Shown here: positions 42,257-50,674 of the stretch, piece after piece
Numbering within the stretch: position 1 is the stretch's first letter
Layout: each line of letters opens with the position of its first letter
Assembly: GCA_038046785.1 (NCBI GenBank)
Contig: JBBSVM010000004.1
Coordinates: 186,001 to 250,000 of the forward strand
Source: JAHFTW01 sp038046785
GTDB lineage: Archaea; Thermoplasmatota; E2; JACPAO01; JAHFTW01
Length of the DNA stretch: 64,000 bases
Direction: 5' to 3'
Notes under the pieces: generated by a model
Databases searched by the model: none
The model's input: only the letters and a program-made list of their open reading frames with translations
What the model was told of the DNA's origin: nothing
Position numbers and translations under genes: made by a program

Positions 42257-43129
42257 ATGCTTGAAACCACCGCGTTCTTGACCCTCCGGCGAGGTCGGCG
42301 TTTTGTGGTTCGGGTCGCCCTCTACACCCGCGTCTCGACAGAGGACCAGGCGAAGGAGGGGTTTAGCCTGGACGCCCAGCTCGAGCGGCTCCGTTTCTTC
42401 GCCAAGGCGCAGGGCTGGGAGGTGACGGGCACTTACGTCGACGAGGGGCATTCCGGTCGCACAACGAAACGGCCCGCCTACACGCAGATGATGGCGGAGC
42501 GGGCCAGCTGGGACACGCTCCTGGTCATGAAGATGGACCGCATTCACCGCAACAGCCGCAACTTCATGGCGATGATGGATCAGCTGCACAAGGAGAAGAA
42601 GGAGTTCGCAAGCGTCACGGAATCGCTCGACACCGCCACGGCGATGGGGCGGTTCGTCATGGACATCATCCAGCGCATCGCGCAGCTCGAATCGGACCAG
42701 ATTGGCGAGCGCACCTACGTCGGGATGGAACAGAAAGCGAAGAGCCGGGCCGGAAACCTGGGAAAACCGGCCCCGTTTGGCTACCGCTACAGCCCCGCTG
42801 GCCCCCTCGCTATCATTCCGGACGAAAAAACTGTTGTCGAGAATCTGTTCTCGTTTTATCTTTCAGGCGCAAAACGTGATGAAATAGCGCAAAAATTGAC
42901 GGAAATGGGCTCTAAGACCCGGCTGGGAAAACCCTGGACACGATGGTCTGTCGCCGACATCCTCTCCAACCCGACTTATGCAGGCGCCACCCGGTGGGGG
43001 GAGCAACTGCAGCTCGACACCCACCCGGCCATTATCCCGCCCGAGACGTTCGATCGCGTCCAGGAGAGAATCCAAAAGGATAGCCCGAAGGCGAAAATTG
43101 TGTTTTTGCGGCGCCTCTCCGTGACCTGA
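42257..43129 (+). CDS. Serine recombinase (resolvase plus recombinase domain)
   Basis: 290 residues. VALYTRVSTEDQAKEGFSLDAQLERL holds the catalytic serine; LVMKMDRIHRNSRNFMAMMDQL and the long E helix follow. Residues about 165-270 (GKPAPFGYRYSP, then VADILSNPTYAG) form the 'recombinase' domain. The zinc-ribbon and coiled-coil parts of full-length large serine recombinases are absent, so it is short or truncated. TTTATGAA (42225-42232) lies 28 nt before the ATG; a GTG at 42305 is the alternative. Codon and base use shift towards AT around it, a sign of transfer. Confidence 0.85.
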   Translation: MLETTAFLTLRRGRRFVVRVALYTRVSTEDQAKEGFSLDAQLERLRFFAKAQGWEVTGTYVDEGHSGRTTKRPAYTQMMAERASWDTLLVMKMDRIHRNSRNFMAMMDQLHKEKKEFASVTESLDTATAMGRFVMDIIQRIAQLESDQIGERTYVGMEQKAKSRAGNLGKPAPFGYRYSPAGPLAIIPDEKTVVENLFSFYLSGAKRDEIAQKLTEMGSKTRLGKPWTRWSVADILSNPTYAGATRWGEQLQLDTHPAIIPPETFDRVQERIQKDSPKAKIVFLRRLSVT

Positions 43130-43160
43130 AAATAAACGGGAATGGCTTCAGAAGCATTTG

Positions 43161-43186
43161 GTGCCATATGGGAGCCCGTATGGCAC
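43161..43186. repeat. Perfect 8-bp dyad after the recombinase gene
   Basis: GTGCCATA-N10-TATGGCAC, 31 bp after the recombinase stop. It could be a terminator hairpin or a recombinase site. Confidence 0.5.
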
Positions 43187-43375
43187 TTGATATGTGGGTC
43201 GATTTCGTCCGCTCAAGCAGAAGCAATTTTCCGTAATTAAAAATTGAATTACAAATTGCGGCAAAGCATGAATCAGTATTGTTGATTAAAAATGGCGCCC
43301 GAGCTTTAGTCGAATTGGAAAAATGTGGGCAGGGACGGGGAAAGAAGAGGAAAAGGGGGGAAAGGGTGGTGGGTC

Positions 43376-43409
43376 ACGCCAGACGTTCGGTATATTCCCA
43401 CTCTGGCGT
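43376..43409. repeat. 8-bp dyad in the recombinase island
   Basis: ACGCCAGA (43376-43383) and TCTGGCGT (43402-43409), separated by 18 nt that include GGTATATTCC. Perfect arms; role unknown. Confidence 0.45.
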
Positions 43410-43461
43410 AACCACACGGATCCAGACGAAGCTGTCCATGTGATGCCTCCCAATTCCCACA

Positions 43462-43504
43462 GGGTCCGGCGGCCTCCCAGCCGCCCGCACGGGGTGCTGG
43501 ACCC
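43462..43504. other. Possible three-way-junction structured element
   Basis: GGGTCC (43462-43467) pairs with GGACCC (43499-43504) and encloses two hairpins: GGCGGC/GCCGCC (43468-43473 with 43480-43485) and GCAC/GTGC (43487-43490 with 43494-43497). Nearly every base is in a helix or short loop, as in a compact RNA. It does not fit a tRNA. Confidence 0.35.
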
Positions 43505-43699
43505 ACAGGGGAAGGGGTGACACTACGGTCTCGGCTACATAAGCGGTTCCAAACGAAGGCACGGTGCGGATGCGACCTATGTAATATTTAAATTTCATAT
43601 GCTTTTTAAAATTAAGAGATTTAATTGTATTAAAAGAAATTGAGTAATTAACAGCAATAATTTGGCACTCAATTGCCATGAGTGCTAATCTAAATACTC

Positions 43700-43999
43700 C
43701 TATTCGAGGAGCGTGAAGAGAATGTCGTCCTCACCCACATCGAACAGCCCGAGCCGCGCCCCGGCATCCAGCCAGCCGTGCGCGTAGTTGACCTGGGCGT
43801 AGGCGTTCACGAAATCCCCCCCTTTTGCGTTGTGCTGGGCGTCGGCGAAGTAGCGCCGCGCCATGTCGAGGAAGTTCTCCGCCATCTTGGCGGCAAAGCT
43901 GCGCGGCGGAGCAACCACCTTGACCTTGCCGAACGCCTTGCGCGTGGTCTCCAGGTACTTCTCCATCCGCTCGGGGGTGATGGTGTTCAGCGCTGCCAC
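43700..43999 (-). CDS. DUF357 family archaeal protein
   Basis: 99 residues, all helical. The family pattern is plain: MAENFLDMARRYFADAQHNAKGGDFVNAYAQ then NYAHGWLDAGARLGLFDV. GTG start lies 13 bp inside the end of herA, so the two are co-transcribed. Family function is unknown; it is widely conserved in archaea. Confidence 0.9.
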   Translation of the reverse strand: MAALNTITPERMEKYLETTRKAFGKVKVVAPPRSFAAKMAENFLDMARRYFADAQHNAKGGDFVNAYAQVNYAHGWLDAGARLGLFDVGEDDILFTLLE

Positions 44000-46071
44000 A
44001 GGCGACGCACAGGGGCACCGCCGGTTTGACGTTGCTGCTTGAGCGCCCGCTGGTGCAGGCAGGAACCGGAGAGGGGGCAGCGCACGCAGGCGGGGGCCGC
44101 TTCGTGGCAGGCGTTGTCGGCGATTTCGCGCAGAAGCCGCAGCCGGGCATCCGGGTCACGGTGCTGGGACTCTTCCAGATCCGCCAGGATGCGCACCGCT
44201 TCGGCCGGCCCCGTGGTCGCCCCGATCCAGCCGACGCGGGCGGCGACGCGGTGGATGGCGCGAGCATCGGTGGCGGACCAGGCGGCGCGCGGTTTGCTCG
44301 TCAGCTCGTCGGCATCCACCTTGGCAAGACGCCGAGGCCGCGCCGCCGGCGCGGGTGTCGGCCGGGGTTCCGGCTCCAGTTCCGGCATGGGAATGGCAGT
44401 CCAGGGCTCATACGCCGAGATTTCGGCTTCCGCTTCCGCGACGGGGAGCGGCGGGGGCGAAGGTTTCGCACGTGGCTCGGGAGAGGGTGGCTGCGGCGGC
44501 GCGGTGGGGGGAGGGGGCGCCACCTGGGGAGGCAAAGGCGCTGGCGGGCTTGCAGGGCGGGACGGAATCGCTGGGGTCTCGGGCTCCTCGTCTTCCTCTT
44601 CGAGATGAAGCACGCTCACCGATTTTCCGCCGTGCGCCGTCATGCGAGGCCGCACGGCGACGAAGACCGGCTGCGTCAGGCCGCCGCCGGCGACGAGCGC
44701 CTCGCCGACGGCCAGCCGCTGAATTTCGTCGGCGACTTCGTTGCTGATGCCTTCGACCGACTGGACAATCGCCTTGAGGTCGTTCGGGTTGGTGACCTTC
44801 AGAACGACCTGCGTGTTGCACTGCGACAAGACGTTCTTGTCAATCTTGGCCGGTCGCTGCGACACGATGACCAAGCCGAGGCCGAACTTGCGCCCCTCGG
44901 AGGCGACGGTGCGGATGATGGCGCCCGAGACCGCGTTGCCGACGTTGCGTTCGGGGCAGAAGTTGTGCGCCTCTTCGACGACCAAGATGTGAGCGGGCAC
45001 CTCGCCGCGCTTGCGTGCCTCCCAGAGCATCGAGGCGAGGCGGGTGACGACGATTTCTTGGATGTCTGGCCCCACCCCCTTCAGGTTGATGATGGAGCAC
45101 TGGCCGGGGGCGACCAGCTCGCGGACGGGGGTGCCGCGCAGGTCGAAAAGCTTCGTCGAGTCCAACAATTCGAGGGCGTTGAGGACATTCCATTTGCCGT
45201 TGGATTTGTTGCGCGACACCGAGTCCTGGATGTCCTTGAGCGTGTAGGCGGGCAGCGCCTGCTTGACATCCTGGATGGCCTGGTAGAGGACGCCCACCTG
45301 CGACCCCGAGAGCTTGTTGCCAAGCATCTCAACAATCTCGCGCCCTTCCAGGTTCATGCCGGCCAAGGTGAGCTTCTGCGCCTCCGGGTTGAGGCCGGTA
45401 TCGAGCGCATACTCCCGAATTTGTTTGTGAAACGATCTCGGTTTGATGCGGTAGCGCACCATCGACTGAATTTCGGCTTCGTCGAGGTTGGCGCTGCGCA
45501 GGCTGCCGTACTCGCCGTGCGGATCCAGGATGACGAGGGGGACGTTGGCCTTGAGGAACTCCTCGAGGATGACGCCGACCGTGTAGGACTTGCCGGCACC
45601 GGTCTTGGCGAGCACGGAGAGGTGCTTCTGCGCCAGCATGTCCATGTCGAGGGCGACAGGAACACGGCTGCCCTTCACGAAACCAAGATAGGCGCCTGCG
45701 TCGGCGTCCTGCTCCAGGCCGAGGAGGCTGGTGATGAGGCCGTCGTCGGCGAGGATGACGGAGACGCCGGCGCGCAGCGGCGTGCGCGGCACCTGAACGC
45801 GGCCCTGACCGTCGCGGTAGCCGATGACGCGGATGGTCGCCGTCAACTGCTCGGTCGCTTCGTTGGCGAAACCGTCGGGGATGGCGATGGCCTGCTCGTA
45901 GCTGAGGCTGCTGCGTCGCACGACGCGCTCGACTTGGCCAAGGACGCGCTGGCCCTCCGCCTCCACTTCGACGTAGTCCAACCGTTTGAGTTGGGCGTCG
46001 CCGACAGCGACGTCGAAGCCGGTGGAGCTGACCGCTCCGTAGATGATGCCGACCTGCCGGCGCAGAGCCAT
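43987..46071 (-). CDS. herA: HerA-like bipolar DNA translocase with a C-terminal EndoIII-type cysteine motif
   Basis: 694 residues. HAS-barrel N terminus (about 1-120), Walker A SVLAKTGAGKSYTVGV (near 152), Walker B HILVVEEAHNFCPE (near 375), SEGRKFGLGLVIVSQRP (sensor/arginine region). HerA works with NurA in DNA-end resection. After about residue 500 comes a Pro-rich linker and a new C-terminal domain with Cys655, 662, 665 and 671 spaced C-X6-C-X2-C-X5-C, the [4Fe-4S] loop of endonuclease III. AAATAG box centred 26 nt before the ATG. NurA, Mre11 and Rad50 are not in view. Confidence 0.9.
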   Translation of the reverse strand: MALRRQVGIIYGAVSSTGFDVAVGDAQLKRLDYVEVEAEGQRVLGQVERVVRRSSLSYEQAIAIPDGFANEATEQLTATIRVIGYRDGQGRVQVPRTPLRAGVSVILADDGLITSLLGLEQDADAGAYLGFVKGSRVPVALDMDMLAQKHLSVLAKTGAGKSYTVGVILEEFLKANVPLVILDPHGEYGSLRSANLDEAEIQSMVRYRIKPRSFHKQIREYALDTGLNPEAQKLTLAGMNLEGREIVEMLGNKLSGSQVGVLYQAIQDVKQALPAYTLKDIQDSVSRNKSNGKWNVLNALELLDSTKLFDLRGTPVRELVAPGQCSIINLKGVGPDIQEIVVTRLASMLWEARKRGEVPAHILVVEEAHNFCPERNVGNAVSGAIIRTVASEGRKFGLGLVIVSQRPAKIDKNVLSQCNTQVVLKVTNPNDLKAIVQSVEGISNEVADEIQRLAVGEALVAGGGLTQPVFVAVRPRMTAHGGKSVSVLHLEEEDEEPETPAIPSRPASPPAPLPPQVAPPPPTAPPQPPSPEPRAKPSPPPLPVAEAEAEISAYEPWTAIPMPELEPEPRPTPAPAARPRRLAKVDADELTSKPRAAWSATDARAIHRVAARVGWIGATTGPAEAVRILADLEESQHRDPDARLRLLREIADNACHEAAPACVRCPLSGSCLHQRALKQQRQTGGAPVRRLWQR

Positions 46072-46094
46072 GCCAGGGATGACTCTTGGAGGGG

Positions 46095-46100
46095 CTATTT
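46095..46100 (-). promoter_or_regulatory. TATA-like box for herA
   Basis: AAATAG on the minus strand, centred 26 nt before the herA ATG at 46071. Confidence 0.45.
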
Positions 46101-46198
46101 CAGGCCGAGGAAACGAACCGCTGGCAAGCCCGCGTTAGGCCCGTCTCCAGTCCCGCCCGCCACTTCGTGGCGGCCGGGCCGGGGTGCTTCGTGCCCTA

Positions 46199-46229
46199 CT
46201 CGAAACCTCGCTTAGGCGAGAGTTTCGAG
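46199..46229. terminator. Long hairpin across the UPF0147 stop codon
   Basis: CTCGAAAC+CTCGC pairs with GCGAG+GTTTCGAG: 13 base pairs with one bulged base and a 4-nt loop. It covers the last codons and the stop of the minus-strand gene. A second hairpin, CCGCCAC-TTC-GTGGCGG (46157-46173), follows in the 140-bp gap before herA. Terminator or mRNA-stability element. Confidence 0.5.
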
Positions 46230-46460
46230 CTGACTCATGATGTTCCACACCAGCGTGCGGCCGTGCAGCGGGATGTTGGAGTCGTTGGCCATGTCGTCCA
46301 GGGTGCCAATCGCCTTCGCCTTGCGCACGTCGAGAGGCTTGGACTGGTCGGTGAGAATCGCCTTGATCTGCTCCGCGTTGCGCCGGATGTTGCGCGGCAC
46401 GCTGGTGTCCTCCATCAGCATCTCAAGGCCGGTCGTGATGTTCTGGATGCGTGTGGCCAT
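46212..46460 (-). CDS. UPF0147 family protein
   Basis: 82 residues, helical bundle. Matches the archaeal UPF0147 family throughout (NAEQIKAILTDQSKPLDVRKAKAIGTLDDMANDSNIP). Start at ATG 46460; an in-frame ATG nine bases earlier is less likely. Unlike its neighbours it seems to have a leader of about 40 nt: the TATA-like box ATTTAAG is at 46525-46531 and a GGTGA Shine-Dalgarno-like stretch precedes the ATG. Function unknown. Confidence 0.9.
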   Translation of the reverse strand: MATRIQNITTGLEMLMEDTSVPRNIRRNAEQIKAILTDQSKPLDVRKAKAIGTLDDMANDSNIPLHGRTLVWNIMSQLETLA

Positions 46461-46582
46461 AGGAATCACCAGGAGGAAAACGGGCGTTCTCCAGGAGGGA
46501 CGGGCGCGGCGACGAAGGTTCCCGCTTAAATGGTTCCGGTCGGCCGACTGCTCTGCCTGGTGGCCCGCCGAAGGCCCGCGAC

Positions 46583-48826
46583 CTAGGGCGAAGGCGCGTC
46601 CAAAATGCGACGAATTGCGTCCGCTTTCTGTTCGCCAATCCCATCGATCTCGGCCAGCTCCCTTGCCGAGGCGGCAAAGACGTTCGCGGGGGAACCGAAC
46701 CTGGCCAGAAGCCGGTCGGCGAGAACTTCGCTCACGCCCGGAAGCCCTGCGACGAGGAAGCGGCGCAGGTCGGCATCGGTGGAGGGCTTGCCGGGTCGCA
46801 CTGCCACTTTGCGGTCCGAGGTGAACTGCTCACGTTTTGCCACGGCGTGGAGGAAGCGGGCGGTCTCGGCACCGTCCCGGACCTGGAGGATGGGGATGCC
46901 GTAGTCAATGAGAATGGAGGCAAGCGCGCCTTGGATGGCCTCCGGCGAAACGCCGCGGTGACCATGCAGTGATTCCCCTTCAATGAGAAGAAACGGCTTG
47001 GGGTACTCCTTGAGTTGCCGAATCTGCTCGAACAGTCTGCCATCCACCAACGAGTCGACGAAATCAGCGGCGCTTTTGCGCTCGACGGCGACGCGATCAG
47101 AGAGAATGAAATCGGCAATCTCGAGTTGGCGCGCCTCCAGTGTCGCACCGAGGTCGTGCAGGTGGCGCACGACAGCACCGGACTGTTCGCGGTGGTCGTA
47201 GATGACGCGCGGGCCTGTTGGGCGAGGTGCAACGGTGTTTGGCACCGGGGCGGCTCTGAGGGTCGCCTGTTGGGGGCCGGCGGGCCGCGTTGCGATGGTT
47301 TCACGCAAACCCTGCAGTTCGCGCACCATCTGCTGTTCGCGGCGACGGCTTGACCAGTGCGCTGCCTCGTCCTGGGTCCCCTTCGTCATGAGAACGACAA
47401 CCCGCCCCTCGCGATGGCGGCCCGTGCGGCCGCGGCGCTGAATGGAGCGGATTTCGCTCGGGATGGGCTCGTAGAAGACAACGAGGTCGGTGGATGGGAT
47501 GTCGAGCCCTTCCTCGGCCACGCTGGTGGCGACGAGAACGTTGTGGGTGCCCGCCTTGAACGCCTCCACGGTCGCCTTCTGCTCTTTCTGGGTGAGTCCG
47601 TCTTGGCCGGCCCGTTTGCCCTGCCCTACGAACAGCACCGGCCGGACGCCCGGAAGCGTCGCAAGGTGCTTGGCGACCCGTTCGCAGGTGCTGCGGTAGT
47701 GGGTGAACACAATGATGCGCGAGTCGGCGTCGCGCTCCAACGCCTGCTGGACAAGGGTCCCGGTGCGACCAAGCTTGGGGTTCTCCGCATCGTCCGCTTG
47801 GGCGATGGCGAACGCCTCGCTGACGCGAACATCCTCGGCCACCTGGCGCGTCGCTTTGCTCGGCTTGGCGCCGCCCGCCTCCGCCCGAATCGTTCCAATG
47901 TATTCGGCAACGGCGGAGGAGCCTTGCGTCTCGGCCAGTTCGATGGCGTGCAGGATTTTGATGGCTTGCGCCTGCAGCGAGAGGGCGCTGTACCAGGAGG
48001 GGTCGCCCTGCGCTGTGGCGGCCAACTTGGCCTGGAGCTGTCCCGCAAGTTCGAGCAGTTCGCGCCGGGTCGGTTTGCTTGCGGCGCTCTTGAGAAGCCC
48101 GGTCGCTTTGAGAGCGCGCACCCGGTCCGCAAGCGCCTCGTTGAGTTTGGCCGAGACGCGCGCCATGCTGGGCGGCAACGGCAACGTCTCCCACTCCATC
48201 GCGACCTCTTGGACGTAGGGAGCCACATCGGGGTCGGTGGCGGTGCGAATCTCGACGTGGGAGAGCCCAAGCCACTTCCGTACTTCCTCGACTTTGCGCG
48301 CATCGTGGCCGGGGCTCGCCGTGAGACCGAGCCGGCGGCCGGTGGGGTTGTGCTTGAGAAGTTCCTGGCCGATGAAGGTGTAGGCGTAGTCGCCAACACC
48401 GCGGTGCGCCTCATCGAAGACCACCCAATCGAGCTTGGCCGCGTCGATGCGCGCCCCAACCATGTCGTTCTGGATGACCTGCGGCGTCGCGACGACGATG
48501 CCGGGCTCCGCGTAGGCCGCGGTCCGCCTGCTGGGCGCTTGGTCTCCGGTAAGGGCGTGGATGCGGCCGCTCCAGGGCTCCGCGAACACGGAACGCAGAA
48601 AGGCGGCGTGCTGGTCCACGAGCGGCTTCGTCGGAGCGAGAACAAGAATGTGCTGGGCTCCGGCTTGCAGCGCGTCCGCGAGGACCAGGAGGGCAACCAC
48701 GGTCTTGCCCATGCCGGTCGGCAGCACCACGAGGGTATCCTTGTTGCCCGCGATGCGGGCCAAGTTGGCCTGGAAGCCGCGGAACTCCACCGCCCCTGGC
48801 TTGAGCTGGGGGTGGGCGACCTGCAC
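46583..48826 (-). CDS. hef: Hef-type helicase/XPF nuclease
   Basis: 747 residues. SF2 helicase (LPTGMGKTVVALLV motif I, VVFDEAHRGVGDYAY motif II, SIQRRGRTGRHREGRVVVL motif VI) with the helical insert typical of Hef/FANCM. Then an ERCC4/XPF nuclease (VIYDHREQSG, VAVERKSAADFVDSL; ERKxxxD intact) and a C-terminal helix-hairpin-helix pair (GLPGVSEVLADRLL, EIDGIGEQKADAI). Acts on stalled forks and branched DNA. GTG start 26 nt from a CGTTATG box. Confidence 0.94.
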   Translation of the reverse strand: MQVAHPQLKPGAVEFRGFQANLARIAGNKDTLVVLPTGMGKTVVALLVLADALQAGAQHILVLAPTKPLVDQHAAFLRSVFAEPWSGRIHALTGDQAPSRRTAAYAEPGIVVATPQVIQNDMVGARIDAAKLDWVVFDEAHRGVGDYAYTFIGQELLKHNPTGRRLGLTASPGHDARKVEEVRKWLGLSHVEIRTATDPDVAPYVQEVAMEWETLPLPPSMARVSAKLNEALADRVRALKATGLLKSAASKPTRRELLELAGQLQAKLAATAQGDPSWYSALSLQAQAIKILHAIELAETQGSSAVAEYIGTIRAEAGGAKPSKATRQVAEDVRVSEAFAIAQADDAENPKLGRTGTLVQQALERDADSRIIVFTHYRSTCERVAKHLATLPGVRPVLFVGQGKRAGQDGLTQKEQKATVEAFKAGTHNVLVATSVAEEGLDIPSTDLVVFYEPIPSEIRSIQRRGRTGRHREGRVVVLMTKGTQDEAAHWSSRRREQQMVRELQGLRETIATRPAGPQQATLRAAPVPNTVAPRPTGPRVIYDHREQSGAVVRHLHDLGATLEARQLEIADFILSDRVAVERKSAADFVDSLVDGRLFEQIRQLKEYPKPFLLIEGESLHGHRGVSPEAIQGALASILIDYGIPILQVRDGAETARFLHAVAKREQFTSDRKVAVRPGKPSTDADLRRFLVAGLPGVSEVLADRLLARFGSPANVFAASARELAEIDGIGEQKADAIRRILDAPSP

Positions 48827-48846
48827 GAGTCGGCAATGGCGAACCT

Positions 48847-48856
48847 GCGCATAACG
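48847..48856 (-). promoter_or_regulatory. TATA-like box for hef
   Basis: CCGTTATGCG on the minus strand, centred 26 nt before the GTG at 48826. It lies in the region shared with divergent mfnA. Confidence 0.5.
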
Positions 48857-48928
48857 GATGCGGGGAGTCGTGTGAAACGGTTTGCCCGTCCCCGGCGTGC
48901 TTTTCTGGGCGAAGCCAGTCGTCGCGGC

Positions 48929-50065
48929 GTGCAGGAGCGTGGCTGGAGCCGGTCAAAGGTGTCGGCAGGCCTCAAGGCGGCGCGCGGCCAAGATTTCACC
49001 TTCAGCGAGGGCGAGGTGCTGGGCTCCATGTGCACGGCCCCCCACCCCATCGCCGCGGAAGCGCACGCCCTCTTCCTCGAAACCAACCTCGGCGACCCCG
49101 GCCATTTCCCCGGAACGGCACAACTCGAACAGGAGGTCCTGGCGGACCTCGCAGCTCTTCTTCACGCCCCCGAAGGTGCGGCAGGCCGCATGGTCTCGGG
49201 CGGGACCGAGGCGAACCTGCTTGCCTGTCTCATCGCCAAAGCCGCCACCGGAAAACGGCAGGTCGTCCTCCCCGAGTCCGCCCATTTTAGCTTCGAGAAG
49301 GCAGCCCGCCTCATGGACCTCGACTTGGTCCTCGTGCCGGTCGGGCCGGACGGTCGCGCCAACGTCGAAGCGATGACGAAAGCCATCAATCCCGACACCG
49401 CCCTCGTCGTCGCCATCGCCGGGACCACCGAATTGGGGCTGGTGGATCCCATCGAACCAATCGCCTGGTTCTGCCACGAACGCGGCGTTCCCCTCCATGT
49501 CGACGCCGCATACGGTGGCTACCTGCTGCCCTTCCTGAGCGATGCGGGCCGCACCCCCATCCCGTTCGATTTCTTGCTGCCGGGCGTCTGGAGCATCAGC
49601 CTCGATCCGCACAAGGGCGGCATGGCGACCATCCCCTCCGGCGCCCTCTTCCTACGCGACGGCGCGGCTTGGAACTCCATCGCGGTGGCAAGCCCCTATC
49701 TCTCCACCGCCAAACAGAGCACGCTGCTGGGGACCCGGCCGGGCGCCTCGGTCGCTGCGGCCTGGGCCGTCCATCGCCACCTTGGGCGCAAAGGGTTCGC
49801 GAGTGTCGCCGAGACCTGTCTGGACAACGCAGCCTACCTCGCCGCCCGACTGCGCCGGCTCGGTGTGGAGCTGGTCGCCCAACCGCAACTCGGCGTCGTC
49901 ACCTTCCGCCACGGCGACGCCACGCGGCTCCTGGAGCGGCTGCGCGAGAAAGGGTTCAGCCTGAACCGGGTCGCTCGCATGGGAGCGCTGCGCGTCGTCG
50001 TCAATCCGCACGTGAGCCGAGCCACGCTCGACCGCTTCCTCGCGGCCCTTGAGGCGCTCCTTTGA
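48929..50065 (+). CDS. mfnA: L-aspartate/L-tyrosine decarboxylase MfnA family
   Basis: 378 residues. GSMCTAPHPIAAEAHALFLETNLGDPGHFPGT is the MfnA signature; MVSGGTEANLLA and the PLP lysine in SISLDPHKGGMA (near residue 228) follow. In methanogens the tyrosine form starts methanofuran; in other archaea the aspartate form makes beta-alanine for coenzyme A, the likelier role here. GTG 48929 fits the family N terminus (QERGWSRSKV); a GTG at 48872 is possible. TTGA overlap with hpt. Confidence 0.88.
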   Translation: MQERGWSRSKVSAGLKAARGQDFTFSEGEVLGSMCTAPHPIAAEAHALFLETNLGDPGHFPGTAQLEQEVLADLAALLHAPEGAAGRMVSGGTEANLLACLIAKAATGKRQVVLPESAHFSFEKAARLMDLDLVLVPVGPDGRANVEAMTKAINPDTALVVAIAGTTELGLVDPIEPIAWFCHERGVPLHVDAAYGGYLLPFLSDAGRTPIPFDFLLPGVWSISLDPHKGGMATIPSGALFLRDGAAWNSIAVASPYLSTAKQSTLLGTRPGASVAAAWAVHRHLGRKGFASVAETCLDNAAYLAARLRRLGVELVAQPQLGVVTFRHGDATRLLERLREKGFSLNRVARMGALRVVVNPHVSRATLDRFLAALEALL

Positions 50066-50625
50066 CAACCTTCGAGACATCGTTGCGAAACGCCACTGTC
50101 CAGCCGCGCGGTGACTACGCCTACCTCACCCATCCGCTTCTGGACGGTGTGCCGCGACTGCAGCCGGAACTTCTGCGCGAATGGACCGCTTGGGCCCAAC
50201 GACAGCCTACCCTGCGTGAGGCCAACCTCCTCGTGGCGCCCGAGGCGATGGGTCTGCCTCTTGCCGCCACGCTCAGCGTTGCGTCGGGGCTGCCATCCGT
50301 CGCCGCCCGCAAGCGTTCCTACGACCTCAAAGGCCAAGTCGCAGTTCCGGCCCGCACGGGGTACGGAGCGGCAACCCTCCACCTCAACGATCTCGGCCCG
50401 GGCGACCGCGTCGTCGTCGTGGATGACGTCCTAAGCACCGGCGGGACTCTTTCGGCACTTCTGGAGGCCATCCCGCAGACCGGCGCACGCGCCGTGGGCG
50501 CCCTCGTTGCTGTGGACAAAGGAAGCGCGCGGCCCGCTCTCGTGCAGCGTTTCGGGATTCCCATCCACGCCTGGGCAACCGTCCAGGTTGGCCCCGCCGG
50601 GCTCACCATCCTCAACACGACCTGA
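50062..50625 (+). CDS. hpt: Hypoxanthine/guanine phosphoribosyltransferase, archaeal Hpt type
   Basis: 187 residues; TTG start overlapping the mfnA stop. SLRNATVQPRGDYAYLTHPLLDGVP is the archaeal Hpt N terminus; PRPP loop is VVVVDDVLSTGGTLSAL; APEAMGLPLAATLS precedes it. Salvages purine bases with PRPP. Confidence 0.9.
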   Translation: MTTFETSLRNATVQPRGDYAYLTHPLLDGVPRLQPELLREWTAWAQRQPTLREANLLVAPEAMGLPLAATLSVASGLPSVAARKRSYDLKGQVAVPARTGYGAATLHLNDLGPGDRVVVVDDVLSTGGTLSALLEAIPQTGARAVGALVAVDKGSARPALVQRFGIPIHAWATVQVGPAGLTILNTT

Positions 50626-50644
50626 ACGAAGCGAGGGTCGCCGC

Positions 50645-50651
50645 GCTTATC
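50645..50651 (+). promoter_or_regulatory. TATA-like box for the patatin-like gene
   Basis: GCTTATC, centred 27 nt before the GTG at 50675; it decides that start. Confidence 0.5.
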
Positions 50652-50674
50652 CGACTCCCCAGCCTCCTGGGCTT

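Larger units (their letters stand above)
43130..43699. other. 570-bp non-coding segment with AT-rich flanks and dyads
   Basis: No convincing gene. AT-rich ends (about 43205-43330 and 43580-43700) flank a GC-rich core. The segment contains three clear dyads, listed separately. An open frame on the minus strand (43374-43679) has no recognisable protein features. Probably the rest of the acquired element. Confidence 0.55.

Noticed and set aside
43440..43570. Possible tRNA in the island core
   Set aside because: CTCCCA hairpin loop recalls a Gly anticodon loop, but the stem and loop size do not fit, and no D arm or T arm could be found.
43374..43679. 101-codon minus-strand frame in the recombinase island
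   Set aside because: Crosses from AT-rich to GC-rich DNA with a sudden change in composition, has no motif, and overlaps the dyads.
46072..46211. Possible RNA gene between herA and UPF0147
   Set aside because: Only two simple hairpins and the herA promoter are visible; no cloverleaf or known RNA signature.
44026..46215. Long plus-strand frame (729 codons) opposite herA
   Set aside because: Antisense shadow of herA in GC-rich DNA; composition is Arg/Gly/Asp-rich and has no domain, while herA has full motifs.
47357..48928. Long open frame upstream of mfnA, antisense to hef
   Set aside because: Only the part from 48929 matches MfnA; the rest mirrors hef.
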